Origin: Sandaracinobacteroides sp039808025
GTDB taxonomy: Bacteria > Pseudomonadota > Alphaproteobacteria > Sphingomonadales > Sphingomonadaceae
DNA length: 64,000 nucleotides
NCBI GenBank assembly: GCA_039808025.1
Contig: JBDHSK010000009.1
Coordinates: 87,412-151,411 of the forward strand
Direction: 5' to 3'
Shown here: piece by piece, positions 8,339 to 17,061 of the stretch
Position numbering within the stretch: position 1 is the first letter of the stretch
Layout of the letters: each line of letters begins with the position of its first letter
The notes under the pieces: generated by a model
Seen by the model: only the letters and a program-made list of their open reading frames with translations
Told to the model about the DNA's origin: nothing
Databases searched by the model: none
Made by a program: the position numbers and the translations under genes

Positions 8339-10290
8339 GGGGCAGGCGTCGTGGCCGTGGTGGATGCAGGTGCCGGTGTGGCCGGGGTGGCGCCGGCGGC
8401 GGTTGTGGCAGAGGCAGCGGCTGCTGCTGCCGCCGCCTCGGCGGCGCGTCGGGCTTCCTCGGCGGCGCGGGCGCGGCTTTCAAGGATGGCGTCCAGGCGT
8501 TTTTCCGCCTGCTCGCGGTCGTAGATCCAGGTCATCACGTCTTTGGCGATGGGTGCTGCGGCTTTCGAACCTCCGATGCCGTGTTCGACGATGACGCTGA
8601 TGGCATAGCGCGGGTTGTCGACCGGTGCGAAGGCGATGAACAGCGCATGGTCGCGGAATTTCCATGGCACTCCGGCGCCGCCGCGAAAGCCGGCCGAAAT
8701 GCGCCGCACCTGGGCGGTTCCGGTTTTGCCGCCCATGCGGATGCCGGGAACCCGCAGTGCCGAAGCGCGCGCCGTTCCACCGGGGCCATTAACCACATCA
8801 TCCATGCCTTGACGCACCACCTCGAGAAAGTCGGGCGGGATATCGAGCGGGGCAAAGGGTTTCTGCGGGGTGTCGGCCAGCATGCGCGGCTGCACGATGC
8901 GCCCGGTGGCGATCCGCGCTGTCATGACGGCAAGTTGCAACGGGTTGACGATGACATAGCCCTGACCGATCGCCATGTTGAGGGTGTCGGCCTCCAGCCA
9001 GTTCTGGTCGTAGCGTTTCTTCTTCCAGGCCGGATCGGGGATGATACCGGCGCGCTGGACCGGCATGGGAATGTCGAACTTGTGCTCAAGCCCCAGTTTC
9101 CGGGCCATGTCGGCCACTTCCTGGGCGCCGACCCGCCGCGCCATGGTGTAGAAATAAACGTTGCAGCTTTTGGCGATCCCTGAGCGCATGGCCACGGTGC
9201 CGTGGCCCGACCGCTTGTGACAATGCCAGACATTACGACCCAGCCGATAGGCGCCTGAACAATGCACCTGATCGGTGGGTAGCACACCGCCATGCAGGGC
9301 AGCGAGGGCCGTGACCGGCTTGAAGGTAGATCCGGGGACGTATAGACCCTGCAGGGATTTGTTGAGCAGCGGCTTGCGCTCATCGGCCTGCAGCTCTTTC
9401 CACAAGGCCGAAGGGATGCGGTTGGAAAAGACATTGGGGTCGAATGCCGGCATCGAAAGCAGGCACTTGACGTCGCCGGTCACCACGTCGATCACCACTA
9501 CCGAGCAGCTCTCGTTTCCCACTCTTGCGGCCGTGAACGCCTGAAGCCCGCGATCGATGGTGAGCCGAACGGTCTGCCCCTGTACATCGGGGCGGGTGTC
9601 GAGCTCTCGGATGATGCGGCCGCGGGCATTGACTTCGACGCGACGGGCGCCGGGCTGGCCGCGCAGCGTTTCCTCCTTGGATTTTTCCACACCGTCCTTG
9701 CCCAGCCGGAAGCCAGCCAGCATGTACAAGGGGTTGCGGGTTTCTTTATATTGTTCAGCAGTTGGCGGGCCGACATAGCCGGCGAGATGAGCGAAGGCTT
9801 CGCCATCGGGATAGTGGCGGACATAGGTTTTCAGCGGCTGCAACCCGGCCATGTCCGACAGTTCGAGATTAAGGGCAGCATAAGCATCCCAGCCGATATC
9901 GTCGGCGATGGCAAGGGTGCCGGCATGGGGCAGGGTGGCGGCGGCTTCGATGATGCGGGCGCGTTCGGCCGGGTCAATCTCGATGATGCGGCCCACCTTG
10001 TCGAGCGCTTCCTCGAGGTCGCCAGCCAGCGATGGGGTGATCTCTACGGAATAGGCGGGGCGGTTGGTGGCAATGGGTTCGCCCTTGATGTCGGCAATCA
10101 GGCCCCGGCGGGGGGGGATGAGGTGCAGCGATATGCGGTTGCTTTCCGCCTTGGAGGCATATCGATCTCCCTGGGCGATGGCCAGCCAGCCCATGCGCCC
10201 GGCCAGAGCCAGCCCGGCCCCGACCTGCACGGCGCCCAGAAAGAACGCCCGGCGGGCGAACTGGGGGCGGGTGTGGCCATCGTCGGCCAT
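8335..10290 (-). CDS. mrdA: Penicillin-binding protein 2 (elongasome transpeptidase)
   Basis: Monofunctional class B PBP of 651 residues that crosslinks peptidoglycan in the lateral wall, partner of RodA. It has one N-terminal membrane segment (RRAFFLGAVQVGAGLALAG), a PBP dimerisation domain and a transpeptidase domain. The acylated serine is in PGSTFKP (Ser about 321), followed by SGIAKSCN and KTGTAQV (Lys about 522). The C-terminus has an unusual tail of about 50 residues made almost only of Ala, Arg/Glu, then Thr and Pro, beyond the usual PBP2 end. It starts one base after the mreD stop. Confidence 0.96.
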   Translation of the reverse strand: MADDGHTRPQFARRAFFLGAVQVGAGLALAGRMGWLAIAQGDRYASKAESNRISLHLIPPRRGLIADIKGEPIATNRPAYSVEITPSLAGDLEEALDKVGRIIEIDPAERARIIEAAATLPHAGTLAIADDIGWDAYAALNLELSDMAGLQPLKTYVRHYPDGEAFAHLAGYVGPPTAEQYKETRNPLYMLAGFRLGKDGVEKSKEETLRGQPGARRVEVNARGRIIRELDTRPDVQGQTVRLTIDRGLQAFTAARVGNESCSVVVIDVVTGDVKCLLSMPAFDPNVFSNRIPSALWKELQADERKPLLNKSLQGLYVPGSTFKPVTALAALHGGVLPTDQVHCSGAYRLGRNVWHCHKRSGHGTVAMRSGIAKSCNVYFYTMARRVGAQEVADMARKLGLEHKFDIPMPVQRAGIIPDPAWKKKRYDQNWLEADTLNMAIGQGYVIVNPLQLAVMTARIATGRIVQPRMLADTPQKPFAPLDIPPDFLEVVRQGMDDVVNGPGGTARASALRVPGIRMGGKTGTAQVRRISAGFRGGAGVPWKFRDHALFIAFAPVDNPRYAISVIVEHGIGGSKAAAPIAKDVMTWIYDREQAEKRLDAILESRARAAEEARRAAEAAAAAAAASATTAAGATPATPAPASTTATTPAP

Positions 10291-10291
10291 G

Positions 10292-10804
10292 TCAGACCTC
10301 GAGGAACCGGCGGCGCAGGCGAACGGCGAGGCGCACGACCAGCGGCCATGCGAGGATGGTTAGCGCGGCCTGCGCCATGATTGGGCCAAGCGGCGCCGGC
10401 TGACCGGTGAAGGCCAGCATCTGCCAGCCCAGCAGGTTGGCGACTGCAACGATACTGGCTGCGAACGCCCAGTCGGTTGCCAGATGGCGGGCCTCGGTGC
10501 GGGATTCTGCCATGCGCACGGCCACCACAGCGGCGGGCAGCAGAAAGGCGTTGATTCCCAGTGGCACGCCAGTGACGAGATCGGCGATGATGCCCAACAG
10601 CAGCGCTGCATAGGCGGGAAGCAGTCGCGGAGCGAGGCTTGCCCAGACCAGACAGAGCAGCAGGGGAATCTGTGGGATCACCCCCCATGCCAGTGGCATC
10701 GGCGCCATCAGCAACAGGATGGCCAGCAGCACTGACAGCGCCGGGATGGCCGGAGCGATCCGTTCGCCGAGTGTTGGCTGAGAGCTGAGCGGGGAGGAGG
10801 TCAT
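10292..10804 (-). CDS. mreD: Rod shape-determining protein MreD
   Basis: Small hydrophobic inner-membrane protein of 170 residues with about five or six transmembrane segments, typical in size for MreD. Sequence conservation in this family is low. The call rests on length, hydrophobicity and its position between mreC (ATGA overlap) and the PBP2 gene. It contributes to assembly of the MreBCD complex. Confidence 0.88.
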   Translation of the reverse strand: MTSSPLSSQPTLGERIAPAIPALSVLLAILLLMAPMPLAWGVIPQIPLLLCLVWASLAPRLLPAYAALLLGIIADLVTGVPLGINAFLLPAAVVAVRMAESRTEARHLATDWAFAASIVAVANLLGWQMLAFTGQPAPLGPIMAQAALTILAWPLVVRLAVRLRRRFLEV

Positions 10805-11865
10805 GTTCTGGGGGGTGCGGTACGTGTTGTGGCAGGTGCTGCAGTCCTGGCTGCCGGGGATGGTGTGGGTGGTGCAGCAGTGGTGGTTGGCGCAGCAATG
10901 GAGGATGGGGCTGTGGCGGGAGGTGCAGCGGCGGATGGAGCCGGCGACACTGCTGACACGTCAGCCTCTGATGGAGCCGGAGGCGCTGGGACGAAGGCGG
11001 GTGGTGGCAGCCAGGGCGCTTCCACCATCACCACCCCAAGCCCGGTGGGGTTGGCAAGAGGTCGCGCACGAGGCGGCTCGTGGCCAACGTCGGTGACAAC
11101 CGCAACCGGCACATTGGGCGGAAACAGGCCGCCGTCGCCACTGGTCACCAGCCGGTCACCGACGCGGATACGATCAATTCCCGAAGCGATATCGAAGGCA
11201 AATTCCAGCGTTGTGCTTCCGGTGCCGACAAGCATGCCCGTCCAGCCGGTGCGCAGCACCTTTACCGGAACCCGGCTGTTGGCATCGGTCAGAAGCATGA
11301 TCCGCGACGCATGTTGCCCGACATCGGTTACGCGCCCGGCCAGCCCTTGTGCTGCGATCACCGGCATGCGTGGCTTCACCCCATCAGACAGTCCGGCGTT
11401 GATGATGGCGCTGCGCACCCCGGCATTGCCGGCCGAGGCAGAGACCACGGCGCTGGCGACCAGTCGCCGCTCCGGGCGTCGCAGTTTCAGCAGATCTTCC
11501 AGCCGCCTGACTTCGACGGCCAGCGCTTCGGCCTTGTTGGCACGCTGGGTAGCGAGCTTCAGATTGGCTTCCAGCGCGCGGTTCTTTTCGACGACCTGCC
11601 AGTGATCGCCGATCGCCGAACCCAGCCGCCGGATGGCTTCGAGCGGTGCATGGGTAACAGCCAGCAGCGGAGAAACAGCGTCGAGCATGGCGCCGCGCAG
11701 GCGCTCTCCCTGATCGGGGTTGATGCGGCTGAACAGCAGCAGGAACAGCGCCACCGCCAGAACCACACCCGACAAAACGGCACCCAGCAGCGCGAGGTTG
11801 GAATCGCGGCGCGCAAAACTGGTGCGGCGGGGCTCACGTCCCCTCGAAGCGGGCGGGCGGCTCAT
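10801..11865 (-). CDS. mreC: Rod shape-determining protein MreC
   Basis: Periplasmic scaffold of the elongasome, 354 residues from the ATG at 11865 (a GTG nine bases upstream is possible). It has a short cytoplasmic N-terminus, a single membrane segment (GAVLSGVVLAVALFLLLF), a coiled-coil region (roughly residues 70-110) and the beta-barrel MreC core with VVSASAGNAGVRSAIINAGL, GLAGRVTDVG and LVTSGDGGLFPPNVPV. After about residue 280 the protein becomes a long Ala/Pro/Thr tail, which is probably disordered. It follows mreB after about 70 bases, a gap that contains a short gccccgtcac tandem repeat. Confidence 0.93.
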   Translation of the reverse strand: MSRPPASRGREPRRTSFARRDSNLALLGAVLSGVVLAVALFLLLFSRINPDQGERLRGAMLDAVSPLLAVTHAPLEAIRRLGSAIGDHWQVVEKNRALEANLKLATQRANKAEALAVEVRRLEDLLKLRRPERRLVASAVVSASAGNAGVRSAIINAGLSDGVKPRMPVIAAQGLAGRVTDVGQHASRIMLLTDANSRVPVKVLRTGWTGMLVGTGSTTLEFAFDIASGIDRIRVGDRLVTSGDGGLFPPNVPVAVVTDVGHEPPRARPLANPTGLGVVMVEAPWLPPPAFVPAPPAPSEADVSAVSPAPSAAAPPATAPSSIAAPTTTAAPPTPSPAARTAAPATTRTAPPRT

Positions 11866-11944
11866 CTGGAGCACAATGCTATGGTTTCCATGAGGTGCAA
11901 GGACTGTGATGCCCCGTCACGCCCCGTCACCAGAGTGAGCGACA

Positions 11945-12991
11945 TCAGGCCGACATCAGAACGCCGCGATAGATCGGGTCTTCCAGTGCCCGGCCCGTGC
12001 CCAGCGCCACGCACGACAGCGGGTCTTCGGCAACGGTGACCGGCAGACCGGTTGCCCGGCGCAGCGCCTCGTCGAGGCCACCCAGCAGCGCGCCGCCACC
12101 CGTCAGCACGATGCCCTGATCGACGATATCGGCGGCCAGTTCGGGTGCGGTGTTCTCAAGCGCCAGACGAACGCTTTCGATGATGGCGGAAACCGGTTCG
12201 GAAAGGGCGTCGGCCACCTGCCCCTGATTGATGGTGATTTCCTTGGGAACGCCGTTCACCAGGTCGCGGCCCTTGATCTCAAGGGTGACACCGATGCCGT
12301 CAGTTGGCGGAATGGCGGCGCCGATATCCTTCTTGATTCGCTCGGCCGTCATTTCGCCGATCAGCAGATTGTGGTTGCGGCGCACATAGTTGATGATCGC
12401 CTCGTCCATCTTGTCGCCACCAACCCGCACGCTGGTGGTGAAGGCAAGGCCGCGCAGCGACAGCACGGCCACTTCGGTGGTGCCGCCGCCGATATCGACA
12501 ACCATCGAGCCGATCGGCTCGGTTACCGGCATGCCGGCGCCAATGGCAGCGGCCATCGGTTCGAGGATCAGGCTTACCTGCGAAGCACCGGCGTTCGACG
12601 CCGCGTCGCGGATGGCCCGGCGTTCAACGGGCGTAGAGCCCGAGGGCACGCAGATGATGATTTCCGGTCCGGTCGGCATCCAGTTCGATCGCCCGTGCAC
12701 CTTGGCGATGAAATATTTGATCATGTCTTCAGCGGTTTCAATGTCGGCGATGACACCGTCACGCAGCGGCCGGATCGCCTCAACGTTGCCGGGAGTTTTG
12801 CCCATCATCAGCTTGGCGTCGTTGCCAACGGCTTTTACCTGCCGGCGACCGTTCACCACCTCCATCGCCACCACCGATGGTTCATTGAGAACGATGCCGC
12901 GGCCGCGAACGTAAACCAGCGTGTTGGCGGTGCCGAGATCGATTGCCATGTCCTGGCTCAGGAAACCGAAAAGGCCTTTCAGAAATTTCAC
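11945..12991 (-). CDS. mreB: Rod shape-determining protein MreB
   Basis: Bacterial actin homologue that positions the cell-wall elongation machinery under the membrane. The nucleotide-binding motifs are intact: MAIDLGTANTLVYV near the N-terminus, DIGGGTTEVAVLSL (about 160) and GIVLTGGGALLGGLDE (about 280). I prefer the GTG at 12991, which gives the family-typical 348 residues starting MKFLKGLFGFLS and has AAGG about ten bases upstream. A TTG at 13009 would add six residues. It is the first gene of the cell-shape block and is divergent from mutL. Confidence 0.96.
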   Translation of the reverse strand: MKFLKGLFGFLSQDMAIDLGTANTLVYVRGRGIVLNEPSVVAMEVVNGRRQVKAVGNDAKLMMGKTPGNVEAIRPLRDGVIADIETAEDMIKYFIAKVHGRSNWMPTGPEIIICVPSGSTPVERRAIRDAASNAGASQVSLILEPMAAAIGAGMPVTEPIGSMVVDIGGGTTEVAVLSLRGLAFTTSVRVGGDKMDEAIINYVRRNHNLLIGEMTAERIKKDIGAAIPPTDGIGVTLEIKGRDLVNGVPKEITINQGQVADALSEPVSAIIESVRLALENTAPELAADIVDQGIVLTGGGALLGGLDEALRRATGLPVTVAEDPLSCVALGTGRALEDPIYRGVLMSA

Positions 12992-13015
12992 TGTCAGCTT
13001 GCCTTGCAATAATCA

Positions 13016-13028
13016 GGAGGAAACGATG
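13016..13028 (+). promoter_or_regulatory. Strong Shine-Dalgarno and ATG in frame upstream of mutL
   Basis: AGGAGG at 13016-13021 lies five bases before an ATG at 13026. This ATG is in frame with mutL and the 44 codons between it and the family start contain no stop. The MutL start at 13158 itself has no comparable ribosome-binding site. Either the real protein is longer, or this is a short translated leader fused by chance. Confidence 0.4.
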
Positions 13029-13157
13029 GCTGTTGTTAGCCTCTGTTTGCCGGGCGGCATAGGGGCATGGTTACTGGCGCGCAAGCGGCATTTCCTCCGG
13101 AATGGGGTGTGGCCCCCCTTGTCGTTGCCGCCACCCCGGTGCAAGAGCCATGGCATC

Positions 13158-14975
13158 ATGCCGATCCGCCGACTGCCCTCGCATCTCGTTGACCGGATCG
13201 CCGCCGGCGAGGTGGTGGAACGGCCGGCGAGTGTGGTGAAAGAGCTGGTGGAAAACAGCCTTGATGCCGGTGCCCGCCGTATCGAGGTGACGATCATCGG
13301 TGACGGCCAGCAGCGCATCCAAGTGGTAGATGACGGGCTGGGGATGACTCCGGCCGAGATGCGCCTCGCCGTTGAGCGCCACGCCACCTCAAAGCTGCCG
13401 GGCGACGATCTGCTGGCCATTAGCAGTTTCGGGTTTCGCGGCGAAGCATTGCCGGCGATTGCGTCGGTTGCCGATTTCGCGCTGGAATCACGTCCGCCCG
13501 GCGCTGACCAGGGGTGGCGGCTGCAACTGGCGGGCGGTGCGGTGCTTTTTGATGGCCCCGCCGGGTTGCCGGGTGGTACCCGCATCACTGTCGACCATCT
13601 GTTCGCCCGGGTGCCGGCCCGCGCCAAATTCCTGAAGTCTGAGCGCACCGAGGTTCAGGCGGTGGTCGATGTCGTGCGGCGGCTGGCGATGGCTCACCCC
13701 GAGGTGGCGTTCCGGCTGGTGGCCGATGGCAACCTGTTGATGGAGGCCAATAAGGCCGACGGTTCCGGTGTGGCGGGGCTGGCGCAGCGGGTGCTGGCAT
13801 TGCTTCCGGCCGGTGCCGATATGGTGCCGGTGGATTTCCGCCGCGATGATCTCGAGATCGGCGGTCTGGCTGGTCTGCCCTCGGCCAGTCGCGCGACTTC
13901 CGAGCGGCAGTATCTGTTCGTCAATGGCCGGCCGGTGAAAGACCGGCTGCTGGTAGGGGCCTTGCGTGGCGCCTATACTGACCGGCTTCCTGCCGGCCGT
14001 CATGCCATGGCGGCGTTGTTTCTCACCCTGTCGCCAGCGATGGTTGATGTGAATGTGCACCCGGCCAAGGCCGAAGTGCGGTTTGCCGAACCGGCCCGCA
14101 TTCGCGCCAGCCTGATCGTGGCCATCCGCGAGGCGCTGGAAGCAGGTGGAATCCGCCCATCTGCTGCATCGAGCGCGGCGTTGGCAAAGGCGCTGGATCC
14201 GGCACGGACGCAGCTGCATCTGGCCATGCCGGCCCGGCCCTTACCGCCGGTTGCCAGCGCCCCGACAGCAGCGGCCAGCCCCGGCGTTGCCGAACCGGCC
14301 GCGGCCTTTGTGTCAACCATTCCGTTGCAGATGGCGGCAACGTCTGCGGAACCGCCTGCAGCTGTCGCTCTTGGGGGCGGCCCGCTGGGGGTGGCGCGCG
14401 GGCAGATCGCCAACACGTACATCATTGCCGAAAGCGCCGACGCACTGGTGCTGGTTGATCAGCATGCCGCCCACGAACGGCTGGTGCTTGAGGCGATGCG
14501 TGGCCGCGCCGGGCCTCTGGCCGTGCAGCCTCTGCTGATTGCCGAGACGGTGACCCTTGACAGGGCTTCCTGTGCCCGACTGGAGGCAGCGGCGCCGCAT
14601 TTGCTGGCCATGGGTGTGGAGATCGAGCGGTTCGGTGACGACAGCATGGTGGTGCGGTCACTTCCGGCACTTCTCGGGCACCCGGATTGCCGCCGGTTGT
14701 TGTCCGATATCGTCGATGAACTCGATGCGGCACTGACACCCGACAATGATGGCGCGCCCGCCGCCGAGGCAGTGGCCCGGCGCCTCGATCAGCTTGCCGC
14801 CACCATCGCCTGCCATGGCAGCGTGCGTGCCGGACGCGCCCTTGGCCTTGCCGAGATGAACGCGCTGTTGCGGCAGATGGAAGCCGTACCCGCTAGTGGC
14901 ACCTGCAACCATGGCCGCCCCACGTTCCTGCGACTGGATAAAGCCGATCTCGAACGGCTGTTCCACCGGCGCTAA
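13158..14975 (+). CDS. mutL: DNA mismatch repair protein MutL
   Basis: Links MutS mismatch recognition to strand incision. From the family-typical start MPIRRLPSHLVDRIAAGEVV the protein has 605 residues. The GHKL ATPase motifs are VENSLDAGA, DDGLGMT and SFGFRGEALPAI. After a Pro/Ala linker (about 330-410) the C-terminal domain carries DQHAAHERLVLE, which fits the DQHA(X)2E(X)4E metal-binding motif of MutL proteins that nick DNA themselves, as expected in bacteria without MutH. In frame upstream, an ATG at 13026 preceded by a strong AGGAGG would add 44 residues; see findings. Confidence 0.95.
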   Translation: MPIRRLPSHLVDRIAAGEVVERPASVVKELVENSLDAGARRIEVTIIGDGQQRIQVVDDGLGMTPAEMRLAVERHATSKLPGDDLLAISSFGFRGEALPAIASVADFALESRPPGADQGWRLQLAGGAVLFDGPAGLPGGTRITVDHLFARVPARAKFLKSERTEVQAVVDVVRRLAMAHPEVAFRLVADGNLLMEANKADGSGVAGLAQRVLALLPAGADMVPVDFRRDDLEIGGLAGLPSASRATSERQYLFVNGRPVKDRLLVGALRGAYTDRLPAGRHAMAALFLTLSPAMVDVNVHPAKAEVRFAEPARIRASLIVAIREALEAGGIRPSAASSAALAKALDPARTQLHLAMPARPLPPVASAPTAAASPGVAEPAAAFVSTIPLQMAATSAEPPAAVALGGGPLGVARGQIANTYIIAESADALVLVDQHAAHERLVLEAMRGRAGPLAVQPLLIAETVTLDRASCARLEAAAPHLLAMGVEIERFGDDSMVVRSLPALLGHPDCRRLLSDIVDELDAALTPDNDGAPAAEAVARRLDQLAATIACHGSVRAGRALGLAEMNALLRQMEAVPASGTCNHGRPTFLRLDKADLERLFHRR

Positions 14976-15077
14976 CGGCTCGTCGCAAAGGGGCGGAGGC
15001 ATCCCGGCAATGGCTTGACAGCGGCGAAACCCTGCAGTTCTCATCAACTGCCGCAGTGCAGTAACGGGGGGATACAG

Positions 15078-15683
15078 ATGAAATATGCGATCCTGATGCT
15101 GGGAGCAGCCGCCACTCTGGCCGCCTGTGCCAGTTCGCCACAGATGCCGCGCCCGCGTCCGGTTCCCGGAGTCATGCAGAGTTACCAGTGCTCCACCGGA
15201 GAGCGTGTCGATGTCAATTTCCTCATTCCGCAGGGCATTGCCCAGCTGCGGCGTGGTGGCGTCACCACGGACCTCCACCGCACGTCGCATACACCGCCTA
15301 CCTATCGGGGTGGGCCAACAACCATGGTGACCGATGCTGATCGGGGAAATATTACCCTGACGGTCGGCAGGATGGCACCGATGAACTGCTCCAACGTGCT
15401 TCGCCCCACCAACCCCATTGTGCCCCGGCCGCAACCCCCGGCTGGCCCCTCTGAAATTCGCACGAATTTTGCTTGCAACAATGGCGAGCGCATTGTTCTT
15501 CGCCGTATTCCCCATCAGGGAACCGCGGTGCTGGAGCGTGGTGGACAATCGGTAGAGCTGAACCGTCAGCGCACCCACAAGGGCTTCCTTTATTCAAACG
15601 GCCAGACCGAGGTGCGGGGCAATGGCCACACCATCACCATGACGGTCGGCAGGATGACGCCTGCCAGGTGCCGGGCGTTTTGA
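15078..15683 (+). CDS. Lipoprotein with two MliC-like domains
   Basis: A 201-residue protein from the ATG at 15078 (ggggga upstream). The N-terminus MKYAILMLGAAATLAACASS is a lipoprotein signal with lipobox LAAC. The mature part contains two similar halves: YQCSTGERVDVNF ... TLTVGRMAPMNC and FACNNGERIVLRR ... TMTVGRMTPARC. Each has a Cys near both ends, a basic or hydrophobic strand series and a TVGRM segment. This matches the layout of MliC/PliC-type lysozyme-inhibitor domains, which are normally single. A protective role in the outer membrane against c-type lysozyme is inferred only. Confidence 0.65.
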   Translation: MKYAILMLGAAATLAACASSPQMPRPRPVPGVMQSYQCSTGERVDVNFLIPQGIAQLRRGGVTTDLHRTSHTPPTYRGGPTTMVTDADRGNITLTVGRMAPMNCSNVLRPTNPIVPRPQPPAGPSEIRTNFACNNGERIVLRRIPHQGTAVLERGGQSVELNRQRTHKGFLYSNGQTEVRGNGHTITMTVGRMTPARCRAF

Positions 15684-15708
15684 TCACTGCTAAGGCAACA
15701 GTCTGATC

Positions 15709-15903
15709 ATGCAGAAGGCGGCATTGATCTCGGGTGCTGCCTTGCTGTTGCTTGGCGCCTGCAACAAGCCGCCAGAAACGACGGTATCGGCAGACCCCCA
15801 GCCGGGCCAGACAGCGGTTGATGCCAATACCGCGACGCCGCCTGAGGGCATGACCCCGCCGACAGTTCCGGAGGATATCACTGCGCCAGCCCCTGGTACC
15901 TGA
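15709..15903 (+). CDS. Small putative lipoprotein
   Basis: A 64-residue ORF beginning MQKAALISGAALLLLGACNK, a textbook lipoprotein signal with lipobox LGAC. The mature peptide is a short Pro/Thr/Ala-rich stretch without recognisable fold. It lies 25 bases after the two-domain lipoprotein and could share its transcript. Its function is unknown. Confidence 0.6.
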   Translation: MQKAALISGAALLLLGACNKPPETTVSADPQPGQTAVDANTATPPEGMTPPTVPEDITAPAPGT

Positions 15904-16021
15904 AACCGCAGCGTCAGCGGCCCCGTCCGCTGGCCCCGTCACCAAGTGATCTTGCCCTGGCGGCAAGGTATCCGAATGCCGCAGGCAAAGGCCAGAACAG
16001 GTATGCGACTTTACGGGGCGG

Positions 16022-16540
16022 TCACCCTTCGTCCTGCCGGTATTGCCGCCCCCGTTCAACATAGCTGGCCGCCCCCATGCGGTTGAAGGCGACTTCCTCG
16101 TCGCTCAGCAGCCGCACCTTGCGGGCCGGGCGGCCCAGCCACAGCTCGCGCGATCCGATGCGCTTGCCGGGCGACAACAACGACCCGGCCCCCAGCATGC
16201 CGTCGGGTTCCACCACGCAGCCATCCATGACGATGGCGCCAAGCCCCACGAAGGCATGATCCATCAGCGTGCAGCCGTGAAGAAGCGCCATGTGGCCGAC
16301 CAGCACGTCGTTGCCGATGGTGGTTGCCGCCAGCGTATGGGTGACGTGCACCACCGAGCCGTCCTGGATGTTCGAGCGTTCGCCGATACGAATGGGCATG
16401 TCGTCGCCGCGGATCACCACATTGTACCAGACAGACGAATCGGCGCCGATCTCGACATCGCCGATTACATGGGCGCCGGGGGCAATCCAGACATCCCGGT
16501 GGATCTTCGGCAATCTGCCGGCCTGACGGTGTACGGGCAT
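16022..16540 (-). CDS. Gamma-carbonic-anhydrase family protein
   Basis: Left-handed beta-helix protein of 172 residues built from hexapeptide repeats, related to YrdA/PaaY/Cam. The putative zinc ligands are His in SVVHVTH (about residue 65) and the two His in GHMALLHGC (about 80-90). Arg in VVIRGDD (about 45) and a following Gln (NIQDG) are also conserved in the family. It may catalyse CO2/bicarbonate interconversion or thioester hydrolysis. The start overlaps the acetyltransferase stop (TGATG). Confidence 0.88.
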   Translation of the reverse strand: MPVHRQAGRLPKIHRDVWIAPGAHVIGDVEIGADSSVWYNVVIRGDDMPIRIGERSNIQDGSVVHVTHTLAATTIGNDVLVGHMALLHGCTLMDHAFVGLGAIVMDGCVVEPDGMLGAGSLLSPGKRIGSRELWLGRPARKVRLLSDEEVAFNRMGAASYVERGRQYRQDEG

Positions 16541-17061
16541 CAGTTGGCCTCTTTCACATAGACGATATGACGTTCGAGCGGGCTTCCGGGGAGGTCGGGA
16601 TGGTTGAAATCAAGGTGTGGCGTCCGTTCCATACCCAGCCGGATCATCAGCCCCCAGGATTCGCGGTTGGCGGGCACGGTCATGGCGATCACCCGGGGGG
16701 CAAGCGTAAGGCCGTGGGCGAGAACGGCTTCTGCGGCTTCGCGGGCATAGCCCCGGCCATGAAACGGGGTGCGAAAGGCCCAGCCGATCTCGATATCGCT
16801 TGGCTCGGGCCACGGCACGGTCAGCGGTTTCAGCCCGCAGTTCCCGATAACCTCGTGGTCGGATTTGCGTTCAACGGCCCAGAAGGTGAAGCCGTGGTCG
16901 CGTTCATAGCCGGCCATGCGTTCAAGCTTGGCGTCGCACTCTTCGGCGCTCATCAGCTTGGGGAACCAGCGCATCACCAGCGGGTCGGCGTTCATGGCGT
17001 GGAAGATGGGGCGGTCACGCGGCTCCCAGCGACGCAGAACAAGGCGTTCGGTTTCGATCAT
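16540..17061 (-). CDS. GNAT-family N-acetyltransferase (RimJ/RimL type)
   Basis: A 173-residue acetyl-CoA-dependent transferase. It starts with the typical MIETERLVLRRWEPRD strand and helix, has FWAVERKSDHEVIGNCGLKP in the middle and the acetyl-CoA loop region GRGYAREAAEAVLAHGL (about 105-120). This subgroup acetylates ribosomal-protein N-termini or small amines; the substrate is not evident. The ATG overlaps the argC stop (ATGA). Confidence 0.85.
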   Translation of the reverse strand: MIETERLVLRRWEPRDRPIFHAMNADPLVMRWFPKLMSAEECDAKLERMAGYERDHGFTFWAVERKSDHEVIGNCGLKPLTVPWPEPSDIEIGWAFRTPFHGRGYAREAAEAVLAHGLTLAPRVIAMTVPANRESWGLMIRLGMERTPHLDFNHPDLPGSPLERHIVYVKEAN

